This document shows positions 28,954-38,497 of a stretch of 64,000 nt of DNA, in pieces. The stretch comes from Pseudonocardiaceae bacterium (GTDB lineage Bacteria > Actinomycetota > Actinomycetes > Mycobacteriales > Pseudonocardiaceae). The notes beneath the pieces were generated by a model. That model searched no databases. It had not been told where the DNA came from and saw nothing but the letters and a program-made list of their open reading frames with translations. The stretch is from contig WHSZ01000014.1 of assembly GCA_009379845.1 (NCBI GenBank), positions 36,472 through 100,471 on the forward strand, given 5' to 3'. The number at the start of each line of letters is the position of its first letter. Positions within the stretch are counted from its first letter, which is position 1. The position numbers and the translations under genes were made by a program.

Positions 28954-29553
28954 GTGCAGGATGAGGTGAGGCCGGCCCGGCGAGGCCGGGCGCGGGACCA
29001 CACGAAGGACGCCGCGGTCCTGGAGGCAAGCATCAAGCTGCTGGCGGTCGAGGGGCTCGCCGGCATGTCGATGGACCGCGTAGCCGCGGAAGCCGGTGTC
29101 TCCAAGGCGACCGTGTACACGCGCTGGCGGAGCAAGGTCGAGCTGACCGGCGCGGCGCTCACGCACCTGCGGGTCGAGAACATCCCAGCGCCGACCGGTG
29201 AGCTGCGTACGGATCTCGTCGCGCTGCTCGACGCGATGCGACGGCAGTACGACGAGGTCGGCGGCATGAGCATCATCGGTAGCTGCCTAGTGGACGAGGC
29301 GTCGTCGGGCAACTTGCTCGCGATCATCAGGAAGAGCACGTTGCTCCCACGCCGGCGGCTCTTCGCGCACGTGCTGCGTTCCGGGGTGGACAGCGGGGAG
29401 CTGCGTGCCGACCTTGACATCGAGCATGCCGTCAGCATGATGGTCGGCGTTCTCTACGCCGACCATCTCGCCGGACGCCCCATGGAGCCGGGTTGGTCGG
29501 AGTCTGTTGTGGACAGTGTGCTGGACGGTCTGCGGGCCGAGGCGAACACCTAG
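28954..29553 (+). CDS. TetR-family regulator
   Basis: RDHTKDAAVLEASIKLLAVEGLAGMSMDRVAAEAGVSKATVYTRWRSKVELTGAAL. Confidence 0.9.
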   Translation: MQDEVRPARRGRARDHTKDAAVLEASIKLLAVEGLAGMSMDRVAAEAGVSKATVYTRWRSKVELTGAALTHLRVENIPAPTGELRTDLVALLDAMRRQYDEVGGMSIIGSCLVDEASSGNLLAIIRKSTLLPRRRLFAHVLRSGVDSGELRADLDIEHAVSMMVGVLYADHLAGRPMEPGWSESVVDSVLDGLRAEANT

Positions 29554-29602
29554 CTGGCTGCGGCGTTGACACCGTCCGTGGATACTCCCTACGCTGATTT
29601 TT

Positions 29603-29623
29603 CAAACTAAACCTACTAGTTTG
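29603..29623. promoter_or_regulatory. Putative TetR operator 2 (CAAACTA-N7-TAGTTTG)
   Basis: 7-bp perfect arms, 7-nt spacer; same core as upstream of TetR. Confidence 0.55.
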
Positions 29624-29657
29624 GATTAGTGTCACACGCTGAGCGACCCGAGGAGAC

Positions 29658-30290
29658 CCGTTAGCGACGACGCCGACCGGATCCTGACGACCCAAGCTCG
29701 GCTTCTTCAGCTACGCCGCCGAGCGGCTCGGCGGCGTCGAGCAGCGTCCCGGCGCGGCGTTCCCGTTCACCTTCGAGGCGGAGGAGCGGGCGTTTCCCGA
29801 GTACTAAGAGCAGTACTTCGCCGCCGCGATGATGGGCGGGCACGGTGGCCTCGGTGAAGCCGCTCGTGTGCGAAGCGCCCCTGACATACCGCGGTGAGCG
29901 AGCGCTGCGGCAGGATCTGGACACCTTGCCGCGGCGCTCGGCGAGGCCGACCGGTCGACTGCGTTCGTGCCGTCGATCGCGCCCAGCGGCGTCGGTGTCA
30001 ACGAGTACTACGGCTCCGAGGAGGAGTACTTCTCCTCGGTCGCCGAGGCTATGAGCACCGAGTACCGGGCGATCGTCGACGCCGGGTTCCTGCTGCAGAT
30101 CGACGACCCGTTCCTCACCGAGGTGTTCAGCTTCGCCGGGTTATCCGAGGGCGAGCGCCGCGCGCGTGGCGAGATGTGGGAGTCCGTGCGCCTGCCCGAG
30201 GGCAAGATGCTAATGCCCGGGTCATCACACACGCGAGCAACATCGTGGAGCATCCGGAGTTGGTCGCGGAGCGGTTGGTGCGCCCATGAC
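29658..30290 (+). pseudogene. Degraded cobalamin-independent methionine synthase (MetE)-like gene
   Basis: GGVEQRPGAAFPFTFEAEERAFPEY*EQYFAAAMMGGHGGLGEAARV... ; RGERALRQDLDTL; PSIAPSGVGVNEYYGSEEEYFSSVAEAMSTEYRAIVDAGFLLQIDDPFLTE; ITHASNIVEHPELVAERLVR, spread over several frames with one in-frame stop. Confidence 0.75.
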
Positions 30291-30410
30291 GAGATTCTGG
30301 CCGCGGCGCGCCGCGGAGACGTCGACGCGGTCATCGCGGCCCTCGATTCCCACAGGAACCGTGCATTGGTTGTGTTGAAAGGGATTCTGGCGCCTGCGCC
30401 GCACGCGTGA
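30285..30410 (+). pseudogene. GntR FCD-domain C-terminal fragment
   Basis: AHDEILAAARRGDVDAVIAALDSHRNRALVVLKGI resembles FCD ligand-binding domain C-terminus, joined to the MetE relic. Confidence 0.45.
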
Positions 30411-30572
30411 CCAGCTTGGCCATGCGCACCGTCGCATGAAGCTTGCACATCAAGGGCAGTAGCGAATGATCTCGGGGAGTGCTCCGCAGGGCTCGCCCGG
30501 CTCTACGACGACGAACTACGGCTTGAGCTGCGTTACGAGCAAGAGGGGTCAGACGCGCGCCGGTTACGGCGT

Positions 30573-32324
30573 TCAGGATGGTCGAGCGAGGAGCTGGCGC
30601 ATCGTGTTGGTGAGGGTCCGGACTGGATCGTCAACGGCGGTGTGGCTGCGCCATGCGATATAGCGGTCCGGCCTTACCAGAAGGCAGCCACTACCGTCGA
30701 TATCGCGTAGCCGCGCCCAGTCGCCGTAGACATCGTGGTACTCCTGATCGTGGTCGACAACGGCGCCTCTGATTGGCACGCCGAGTGCGTGCGCGGCGTG
30801 CTGCGCGGCGCTGACCCAGCCGCTCCCGCCGATGCCGGTAATCACCGTGAAACCGCCACGGTCGGCGATGTCGAGACTGGAAAGAGCGATGCCGGTTCGC
30901 TCAAGCCATGCGTGTGGCAGTGGCGAGCCGGGGATTGTGCTCGGCTCGTAGCGCAACTGTTGGTCACGGTCAGCACGGGCAGGCAGCTCATTGTCGTCGG
31001 CGATCACGGCTCCCACCGCATAGCGCTGGCCGCACTCCATACCGTGGTCATTGAGCTGGCCATCCTGCAGTAGCAGTGCATCGCGGAGTTCGCGGCGGCA
31101 TTGCCGGCCGCGCTCGCCGCCGCTGGCGAGAGTGGAAAGCCGCTCCTGGCTCTCCGCCTCGGTTCGATCAGGCTCGAGTCCAAACGCGGCAAGCAGGTGG
31201 TCCATGTTCCTGAGGCTGTCGGTCGCGCGTCTGATGACGTCCCGCGCCACCGGCTGCCGTTCAGCGTGGTACGTGTCGAGCAAGGAAATCCCGGCGGCGT
31301 CCGAGCAGATCGCGGCGAGTTTCCAGCACAGGTTGAACGCATCCTGGATGCCGGTGTTGAGCCCGAGTCCGTTGGGCGGTGGATGCCGGTGGGCGCTGTC
31401 GCCGGCGAGCAGCACCCGGCCCTTGAGGTACTCGCGGGCAAGAGCCGCGCCGACCGCCCATGGGCTGATGGCCTTGATCCGGATGTTGACGTTGGGATCG
31501 TCCACCATGGCGCTGGCATGCTCGAGCGCTGTCGCCTCGTCGACCCGCGGTTCGGTGTGTGAGGCGGGGTACACCAGCGCCATGACCCACTCGTGCCAAG
31601 GCCGGACGCAGATCCAGGCACTGCTGCTGTGTAGGCCGCCGCCGGGCTGGTGGATCCAGTACAGCAGTCCCGGTCGATGGGAGCAGTGCGCGGCAAGGTC
31701 GGCATCCACCCATACGTTGATGCCCCAGTTCATCACTCCCGTGTCGTGCTCGTAGTCGAACCCGGCCTGGGTTGCCACGGTGCTCCTGGCGCCGTCAGCG
31801 CCGAGAACGAACCGAGCCCGGATGCGGTGCTGCCGACCGTCGGCACGATCGCGGATCGTCGCCAGCACGCAGTCGGCGTCTTGGTGCAGCGTGACGAGTT
31901 CGGACCGGAACCGGATGTCCGCGCCCAACTCCTGCGCGCGCGAGATGACTACCGGTTCCAACCGGTGTTGTGGCACGTTCCAGATCCCGCATGGGCTAGA
32001 GGCCTCGTATTCGTCGCGACGGTCTGGCCCTGTTCCCCAGGAACGTCTCCGCGCGAGCTCCGGTCCGGCAAAGCTTGTCGCCCACACGGTGTTGCCCAGC
32101 GACGAGATCGACGTGCCGGCCGCGCGCACGCCCTGCTCGATCCCGAGGTCGCGGAATCCTTCCATGGTGCGCTGGTTGATGAAGTGCGCTCGCGGGGTCG
32201 GTGCGGTACCGGAGTGTTTGGTGACGGTGACGGCGTCGACGCCGTAGGAAGCCAGGAGCGCCGACGCGGTCAGGCCAGTGGGCCCGGCGCCGACGACGAG
32301 CACGTCGGTTTCGACCATCTCCAT
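30573..32324 (-). CDS. FAD-dependent aromatic monooxygenase (class A)
   Basis: VETDVLVVGAGPTGLTASALLASYGVDAVTVTKHSGTAPTPRAHFINQRTMEGFRDLG; VLLAGDSAHRHPPPNGLGLNTGIQDAFNLCWKL. Confidence 0.9.
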   Translation of the reverse strand: MEMVETDVLVVGAGPTGLTASALLASYGVDAVTVTKHSGTAPTPRAHFINQRTMEGFRDLGIEQGVRAAGTSISSLGNTVWATSFAGPELARRRSWGTGPDRRDEYEASSPCGIWNVPQHRLEPVVISRAQELGADIRFRSELVTLHQDADCVLATIRDRADGRQHRIRARFVLGADGARSTVATQAGFDYEHDTGVMNWGINVWVDADLAAHCSHRPGLLYWIHQPGGGLHSSSAWICVRPWHEWVMALVYPASHTEPRVDEATALEHASAMVDDPNVNIRIKAISPWAVGAALAREYLKGRVLLAGDSAHRHPPPNGLGLNTGIQDAFNLCWKLAAICSDAAGISLLDTYHAERQPVARDVIRRATDSLRNMDHLLAAFGLEPDRTEAESQERLSTLASGGERGRQCRRELRDALLLQDGQLNDHGMECGQRYAVGAVIADDNELPARADRDQQLRYEPSTIPGSPLPHAWLERTGIALSSLDIADRGGFTVITGIGGSGWVSAAQHAAHALGVPIRGAVVDHDQEYHDVYGDWARLRDIDGSGCLLVRPDRYIAWRSHTAVDDPVRTLTNTMRQLLARPS

Positions 32325-32646
32325 TTTGCTCCAGTGCCCTCCTTGCCCGGTGTTGACGGAATCGGCAGTGCGCTGAGTCGGGCCGACGCGACTTGTTACC
32401 TGTCTCATCTCCGGCGTGCTGCCTGAACGATGTAGCAGGTCGCGACCACCCAGTCTGCTTTCGCGAAACACGCGCGATCGTCCGACATCCGAAAAGAACT
32501 TGTCCATGTTGGGAACTGTGTTGGGTACGCCGCAACAGGGACGATCCGCCACCCGTGGGTGGGGCGTTTGCGCCTCTTGCCAATGTGTCCTGGCGGTCGT
32601 GACGATGCACCTCTTGCGGCGGTGTCTCGTCGCGGAAGGAGCACCC

Positions 32647-33720
32647 ATGGCCGGAATTGATCATGAAGTGCGGTCCACGCGTCTCGCGAGGATGATGGAC
32701 GGCGTTCTGGTGGCCCAGCTGATCCATGTCGTAGCGGAACTAGGCATCGCGGATTTGCTCCGCGATCAGCCGATGCCCGTAGCGCAACTGGCGCGGCGTA
32801 CCGGCACTGATCCGGACGCGCTGTACCGCGCGCTGCGGGCGCTGGCGGGCGAGGGTGTGTTCACGGAGTCCGGCCCGCGGACTTTCGGACTGACCCCGCT
32901 GGCCGAGCCGTTGCGCACCGACGCGCCGGACTCGGTGCGCAACATCGCGCGGATGCGCGGAGGACGTGAGCACTGGCTGGCATGGGCGGAGCTGCAGCAC
33001 AGCATCCGCACTGGCAGTTCGGCGTTCCGCCATGCTCACGGCACGGACCTGTGGACCTACCTGGCGTCCCACCCGGACCAGGCCGCTGTGTTCGACCGGG
33101 CGATGGGAGATGACGCGCAGCACATCCACGCTGCGGCCGCTAGCGTGCTCGATCTGTCGGACGTGAGCAGGCTGGTCGACGTCGGTGGGGGTCACGGCTA
33201 CCTGGTTGCGCGGCTGCTGCGGCGTTACCCGGAACTGAGCGCCGTCGTACTGGACCAGCCGCACACCATGCAGGGCGCCGAGCGAGTGCTCGCCGAGGCC
33301 GGCGTGCGCGACCGCTGCGAGCTAGTTGCCGGCGACTTCTTGGACTCGGTGCCCACCGGCGGCGACGCGTATGTGCTCTCCCGGATCCTGCACGACTGGG
33401 ACGACCAGGCATGCCTGCGGGTGTTGGGAAACATCCGGCACGCGATGGCGGCGGCCGGGCAAGTGATCGTCGTCGACTCGGTCGTGCCCGAGGGCGATAC
33501 GCAGCACTCCGCGAAGCTGGTGGACATCATCATGCTCGCCCTCAACGAGGGGCGGGAGCGAAGCGAGGCAGAGCTCGCCACCCTGCTTGAGGCCGCGAGG
33601 CTGCGCCACACCGCGACCTTGGACACCTCTTCGCATATCAGCGTCATCATCAGCGATGTTCAACCGGGGAACATTCCCACTTGCACCAGGGAAGTCGAAC
33701 ACACAGGGAGCGGGCAGTGA
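32647..33720 (+). CDS. SAM-dependent O-methyltransferase
   Basis: VDVGGGHGYLVARLLRRYPELSAVVLDQPHTM; VAGDFLDSVPTGGDAYVLSRILHDWDDQACLRVLGNIRHAM. Confidence 0.9.
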   Translation: MAGIDHEVRSTRLARMMDGVLVAQLIHVVAELGIADLLRDQPMPVAQLARRTGTDPDALYRALRALAGEGVFTESGPRTFGLTPLAEPLRTDAPDSVRNIARMRGGREHWLAWAELQHSIRTGSSAFRHAHGTDLWTYLASHPDQAAVFDRAMGDDAQHIHAAAASVLDLSDVSRLVDVGGGHGYLVARLLRRYPELSAVVLDQPHTMQGAERVLAEAGVRDRCELVAGDFLDSVPTGGDAYVLSRILHDWDDQACLRVLGNIRHAMAAAGQVIVVDSVVPEGDTQHSAKLVDIIMLALNEGRERSEAELATLLEAARLRHTATLDTSSHISVIISDVQPGNIPTCTREVEHTGSGQ

Positions 33721-35462
33721 CCGAGATGAGAACCGAGGACACCGACGTACTGGTAGTCGGTGGCGGGCCGACCGGTCTGATCGCCTCTGCGTTGCTCGGG
33801 CGCCAGGGCGTCGACGCCATCACCATCACCAAGCACGGTAGTACCCGCTCGCACCCGCGCGCGGTCTACATCAACCAGCGCACCGTGGAGATTTTCCGGG
33901 AGCTGGGCGCCGAGGACGAGCTACGCCGGGTTGGCATACCGATCCGCACCCTCGGCAACAATGTATGGGCGACCAGTTTCGCCGGAACCGAGCTCGCCCG
34001 GATTCACGCCTGGGGCACCGGCCCGGACCGCCGCGGCGAGTATGAGGCCACCAGTCCGTGCGAGATCCTCAACGCGCCGCAGCACGCCTTGGAGCCGGTT
34101 GCGCTCGACGCGGCGCGCAAGGCGGGAGCGGAAATCCGGTTTCAAGCCGAGCTGGAGGACCTGACCGAAGACGACCACTACGTCACCGCCACGATCCATG
34201 ATTGGGCGAGCGGTCAGCGGTACCGCGTCCGTGCCCGCTACCTCATTGGCGCTGACGGTGGCGGCAGCCTCGTTGCCCAAAAGTCGGGGATTCCTTACGA
34301 GGCAAAATCCGGCGTGCTCAACCGGGCTGTGAACGTGTTCCTCGAGACTGACCTCAGCGAGTACTGCGCGCACCGCCCAGCGCTGATGTATTGCATCTAC
34401 CCGCCGGGGGAGCGGTTTCACAGCTGCACCTGGATCACGATCAGCCCCTGGTCGGAGTGGGTCATGAGCGTCATCTACCCCAGCGACGAGGAACCGGCCC
34501 TCGACGAGCAGGAGGCGATCGGGTATGCGCGCGCCATGATCGGCAATCCGGATGCCGACGTACGAGTCAATGCCATGACCACATGGTCGGTGGACAAGGC
34601 GGTCGCCGCGACGTTCCGGCGCGGCCGGATCCTGCTCGCCGGCGACAGCGCCCACCGCAACCCTCCGCCGAACGGGCTCGGCAGCAACACCGGAATGCAG
34701 GACGCACTCAATCTCTGCTGGAAGCTCGCGATGGTCCTACACGGCCATGCCGGCGATGACCTGCTCGACAGCTACCACGCCGAGCGCAAGGCCGTCGCCA
34801 ACGCCGTCCTCGGCCAGACCATGCAGAGCCTGCGATACATGGACGACCTGGTACGTGCTCTCGGTGTCGATGCCGAGCCCAGCACCGACCGGGCGTGGCA
34901 GGAGGTCGCTGAGCTATCCGCCGACAGTGAGCGCGGGCGCCAGCGCCGCCGCGAGCTAAGGCATGCACTAGAGCTCCAGCAGTACCACTTCAACTGCCAC
35001 GGTACCGAGGCCGGCATCCCCTACACGGAGCAGGCCCGGCAGGAGGACGGCGAGGCGCCGAGGCGCAGCGCGAGTGAGCAGCTGCACTACATGCCGAGCA
35101 CTGCCGCCGGTCACCACCTGCCCCATGCCTGGATCGAGCGGGACAGGATGTCGATGTCGACGCTGGATGTCGCGCCGGGGGACCGGTTCACGCTGATCAC
35201 AGGCGCCAGCGGGGCGCAATGGGCTGACGCGGCGGAGCACGCGTCCCGGCGGCTCGGTCTGCCGATAGCCACCGTGGTGATCGACCACTTCCAGCAGTAC
35301 CACGACACCTACGGGACCTGGGCCGATGTCCGGGAGGTCGACGAGGACGGGTGCCTGCTGGTCCGCCCGGACCACCGCATCGCGTGGCGCTCGCCTGGCC
35401 CAGCGGCGGCCCCGGCGGACGAGTTGCACAACGCACTGTCCGCTGCCCTCGGGAACGGATAG
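33717..35462 (+). CDS. FAD-dependent aromatic monooxygenase (class A)
   Basis: TDVLVVGGGPTGLIASALLGRQGVDAITITKHGSTRSHPRAVYINQRTVEIFRELG; ILLAGDSAHRNPPPNGLGSNTGMQDALNLCWKL; GTG start overlaps methyltransferase stop. Confidence 0.9.
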   Translation: MTEMRTEDTDVLVVGGGPTGLIASALLGRQGVDAITITKHGSTRSHPRAVYINQRTVEIFRELGAEDELRRVGIPIRTLGNNVWATSFAGTELARIHAWGTGPDRRGEYEATSPCEILNAPQHALEPVALDAARKAGAEIRFQAELEDLTEDDHYVTATIHDWASGQRYRVRARYLIGADGGGSLVAQKSGIPYEAKSGVLNRAVNVFLETDLSEYCAHRPALMYCIYPPGERFHSCTWITISPWSEWVMSVIYPSDEEPALDEQEAIGYARAMIGNPDADVRVNAMTTWSVDKAVAATFRRGRILLAGDSAHRNPPPNGLGSNTGMQDALNLCWKLAMVLHGHAGDDLLDSYHAERKAVANAVLGQTMQSLRYMDDLVRALGVDAEPSTDRAWQEVAELSADSERGRQRRRELRHALELQQYHFNCHGTEAGIPYTEQARQEDGEAPRRSASEQLHYMPSTAAGHHLPHAWIERDRMSMSTLDVAPGDRFTLITGASGAQWADAAEHASRRLGLPIATVVIDHFQQYHDTYGTWADVREVDEDGCLLVRPDHRIAWRSPGPAAAPADELHNALSAALGNG

Positions 35463-35544
35463 GTACCTACCAGCCGAAGTTGTCCTCGATGGTCCAGGTC
35501 GCCGCGCCGTCAGCGGCCGCATGGCACTGCACTACAGTGGGTTC

Positions 35545-36138
35545 TCACCCGGCGGAGGGCGCCGAACTGCTGTACAGCCAGCGCGGGACATCGGCCAGCT
35601 CGCCGACGACGCGAGCCAGGTGCGCCTGCGACTGCGGGTCGTGCAAATGGCCTTCGGCGTCGAAGGCGGTATCGGCGTGTGCGACACACAGCGGCTCGCC
35701 GACCACGTGCGCGCCACAGGCATTGAGCACGCCGCGGATGGCCTGCTGCGCCCATTGCGCGCCGTAAGGCGTGAGGCTGGCCCCGACCACGGCGGTGGGC
35801 TTACCAACGAGGACGCCGCGGTGTGTGGGCCTGGAGGCCCAATCAAGCATCGTCTTCAGCTGCCCTGGCACGGTGGTGTTGTATTCCGGGGTCGCGATCA
35901 GGACCGCATCGGCGGACTCGATGGCCGAGCGCATGTGTGTCACCGCCGCCGGTGGCCGATCCTCGTGATCCTCGTTGAACGGTGGCACGTCGGCTAGGCC
36001 GCGCCACAGGCGGACATCGGCGGGAGCCGCCAACCGCATCGCGAGCCGAAGCAGCGCGCTGTTGTATGAGCCGCTGCGCAGGCTCCCGGAGATCCCGAGG
36101 ATGTTCACCTCGGCGGATAGTGTGTCTTGGTCGGTCAC
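35545..36138 (-). CDS. NADPH-dependent FMN reductase / quinone reductase-like flavoprotein
   Basis: VNILGISGSLRSGSYNSALLRLA...ATPEYNTTVPGQLKTMLDWASRP...GKPTAVVGAS. Confidence 0.9.
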   Translation of the reverse strand: MTDQDTLSAEVNILGISGSLRSGSYNSALLRLAMRLAAPADVRLWRGLADVPPFNEDHEDRPPAAVTHMRSAIESADAVLIATPEYNTTVPGQLKTMLDWASRPTHRGVLVGKPTAVVGASLTPYGAQWAQQAIRGVLNACGAHVVGEPLCVAHADTAFDAEGHLHDPQSQAHLARVVGELADVPRWLYSSSAPSAG

Positions 36139-37646
36139 GACATGTCTCCTTCGTTTTCGTTTCGGCCACTGGCGCTGTGTGTGCCGGTGACGGGAAAGGC
36201 GATCCGGCCGTTTCGGTCGATCCTGACACCGGCCCGCATCTGGACCGCCGAAACTGGCGCATGATCCTTGCCGCTCCTTCGGGTGCGGACAAGTGCCAGC
36301 GATATGAGCAGGCCGACCGCAGCGAGTGCGGAATCCAGCAGGTAACCGGTGGCGTAGCTGACGACCGGCCGCGCCCCAGGGCCGGCCAGAGCGACCGCGG
36401 CGGAAATGACGGCGGCGAGGCCGACGGCGAAACCAACCTGCTGCGCGGAGTTGACGACGCCGGAGGCGAGGCCGTGGTCGCTGTCGGCCACGCTGCGGGT
36501 GGCGCCGCTGATCGCGGCGACGAATGCCATGCCCTGCCCGAATCCGATGAGAGCGAACCCAGGCAGCACCGCAGTCACGTAGGTGCCGTCGGCGGAGACC
36601 CCGCTGAGCAGCAGCCCGGCCACGATGAGGATGGCAAAGCCAGCGACCAGGATGACGCCTGGGCCGAGGCGGTGGCGCAGCCGGGTCGCTAGCGCGGAGC
36701 CAGCCACTACGAGCACGCTGTTCGGCAAGAACGCCAGCCCCGTCTGCAACGCCGTGAGGCCCAGGACCTGCTGGACGTAGAGCGTGGTGAAAAACAGGCT
36801 CGACGCGACGATCATGGTCAGGGTTAGCGCGGCGATGTTCGCGGCCGCTACGCCGGGCACCCGCAGCAATCGGGGTGCCACCAGCGGGTGGCTCGCCCGG
36901 CGCTGGATCACCGCGAAGGCGGCGAGCAAAGCAACCGCGCCGGCCAGTACCCCGATGACGGGGTCGGCGCCGAACCCGGCGTGCCCGCCCTGGCTGAGTC
37001 CGAGGATCAGCAGCCCTAGACCGGCGGTCAGAGTGACCGCTCCCGGCAGGTCGAGGCCCACATTGCCCCGATCCCCGGCTGGCAGCAGCCGGGGCGCCAC
37101 CCAGGCAGCGGCCAGCCCGATGGGCACGTTGATGAGGAAGATCGACGGCCAGCCGAGCAGATCCGTCAGCGTCCCGCCCAGGATGAGTCCGCAGGCGCCT
37201 GCGCCGCCGCCGACCGCACCCCACGCGCCGAGGGCCCGGTTGCGGGCCGTCCCCTCCGCGAACAGCGATGTCAGTAGTGCCAGCGCGGACGATGAGACCA
37301 ACGCGCTGCCGACGCCCTGCACGACCCGCGCCGTCAGCAATACCCCCGCGTTCGGGGCCGCCCCGCAAGTCAGCGAAGCCAGCGTGAACACAAGCAGGCC
37401 GACCACGAGCAGCCGCCGGCGCCCGAGCAGATCCGCGGCCCGCCCGGCGGCGATCATCAGCCCGCCGAATGTCAGTGCATACAACGAGATCACGTACTGC
37501 AACCCAGCCTCGGAGGTGAACCCGAGATCGGCCCCGATGCCGGGCAGGGCCACGTTGACGATCGTGGTGTCGAGCACGACGAGGAACTGCGCCAGGCACA
37601 ACAGGCCCAGCACGAGCCCCGAGCGCCTCGGTCTCTCGTCCGCCAT
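36135..37646 (-). CDS. MFS drug exporter (DHA2-like, 14-TM)
   Basis: SGLVLGLLCLAQFLVVLDTTIVNVALPGIGADLGF; start ATG 37646 (MADERPRRSG). Confidence 0.9.
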   Translation of the reverse strand: MADERPRRSGLVLGLLCLAQFLVVLDTTIVNVALPGIGADLGFTSEAGLQYVISLYALTFGGLMIAAGRAADLLGRRRLLVVGLLVFTLASLTCGAAPNAGVLLTARVVQGVGSALVSSSALALLTSLFAEGTARNRALGAWGAVGGGAGACGLILGGTLTDLLGWPSIFLINVPIGLAAAWVAPRLLPAGDRGNVGLDLPGAVTLTAGLGLLILGLSQGGHAGFGADPVIGVLAGAVALLAAFAVIQRRASHPLVAPRLLRVPGVAAANIAALTLTMIVASSLFFTTLYVQQVLGLTALQTGLAFLPNSVLVVAGSALATRLRHRLGPGVILVAGFAILIVAGLLLSGVSADGTYVTAVLPGFALIGFGQGMAFVAAISGATRSVADSDHGLASGVVNSAQQVGFAVGLAAVISAAVALAGPGARPVVSYATGYLLDSALAAVGLLISLALVRTRRSGKDHAPVSAVQMRAGVRIDRNGRIAFPVTGTHSASGRNENEGDMS

Positions 37647-37686
37647 CAAATCCTCTCCGTGCGGATGGTGGTCCACCCTGCGACCG

Positions 37687-37724
37687 TTAACCGGAACGGG
37701 TTCCACTTAACCGGAACGGGTTCC
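37687..37724. promoter_or_regulatory. Two identical 18-bp direct repeats between divergent MFS and TetR genes (putative operators)
   Basis: TTAACCGGAACGGGTTCC-AC-TTAACCGGAACGGGTTCC. Confidence 0.75.
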
Positions 37725-37796
37725 GGATGTCAAACAAGAGTGGTGGCATTTCGGTAATGTCAGGAGCTCAGTACGTGGGAAGGACTCGCTGGCGCG

Positions 37797-38429
37797 ATGG
37801 CTACCGACGCAGTACCCGGAAGCAACTCGGCGGACTCGCTGGCAGGTCGCGAGCAGGGGGAGCGGGCGGACGCGGCCCGCAACCGCGCCAAAATCCTGGC
37901 CGCTGCCGAGAAGTTGGTCGCCGCCCGTGGCGTCGACTGGTCGATGTACGACGTCGCCAGGGCGGCCGGGGTGGGCGTCGGCACCATCTACCGGCGCTTC
38001 GGCGGACAGGCCGGCCTCATTCAGAGCCTCATGGACGAGCGCGAGGACGCGCTGCAGCAGGCAATGACGACCGGGCCTCCGCCGCTGGGGCCCGGCGCGC
38101 GGCCGGTCGAGCGCATCCGCGCCTTCTTGCACGCCTACGTCGACCTGCTCGACACCTACGGCCCGCTGATGGCCACCGCCGAAGCGGCGATGTCGTCGGC
38201 GCGCCGATTTCGCACCGGGCCCTACGCCGTCCACCAACGGCACCTTGCCACCCTGATCGCCGAGATCGATCCCTCAGCCGACGCGAACTTCCTCGCCGAC
38301 GCGCTGCTGGCTCCCCTGGCAGCGGGCCTGTTCACCTTCCAGCGCTACGACGAAGCCAGCAGCATCGAGCGCATCAAGAGCGGCATGGACGCGCTGCTGG
38401 CCGGGATCGAATCAATGGAGAGCCACTGA
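37797..38429 (+). CDS. TetR-family regulator
   Basis: RADAARNRAKILAAAEKLVAARGVDWSMYDVARAAGVGVGTIYRRFGGQAGLIQSLMDER. Confidence 0.9.
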   Translation: MATDAVPGSNSADSLAGREQGERADAARNRAKILAAAEKLVAARGVDWSMYDVARAAGVGVGTIYRRFGGQAGLIQSLMDEREDALQQAMTTGPPPLGPGARPVERIRAFLHAYVDLLDTYGPLMATAEAAMSSARRFRTGPYAVHQRHLATLIAEIDPSADANFLADALLAPLAAGLFTFQRYDEASSIERIKSGMDALLAGIESMESH

Positions 38430-38497
38430 ACGCCGCGTCGACCCGGCTTGCCGCCCCGGCTTCGCCGAAATCCCGATCATGACTGGGAAATCGGCCG

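Noticed and set aside
35545-37599. 684-aa ORF as a single protein
   Set aside because: Only the last ~198 residues are real (FMN reductase); the N-terminal part is an out-of-frame read of the MFS gene.
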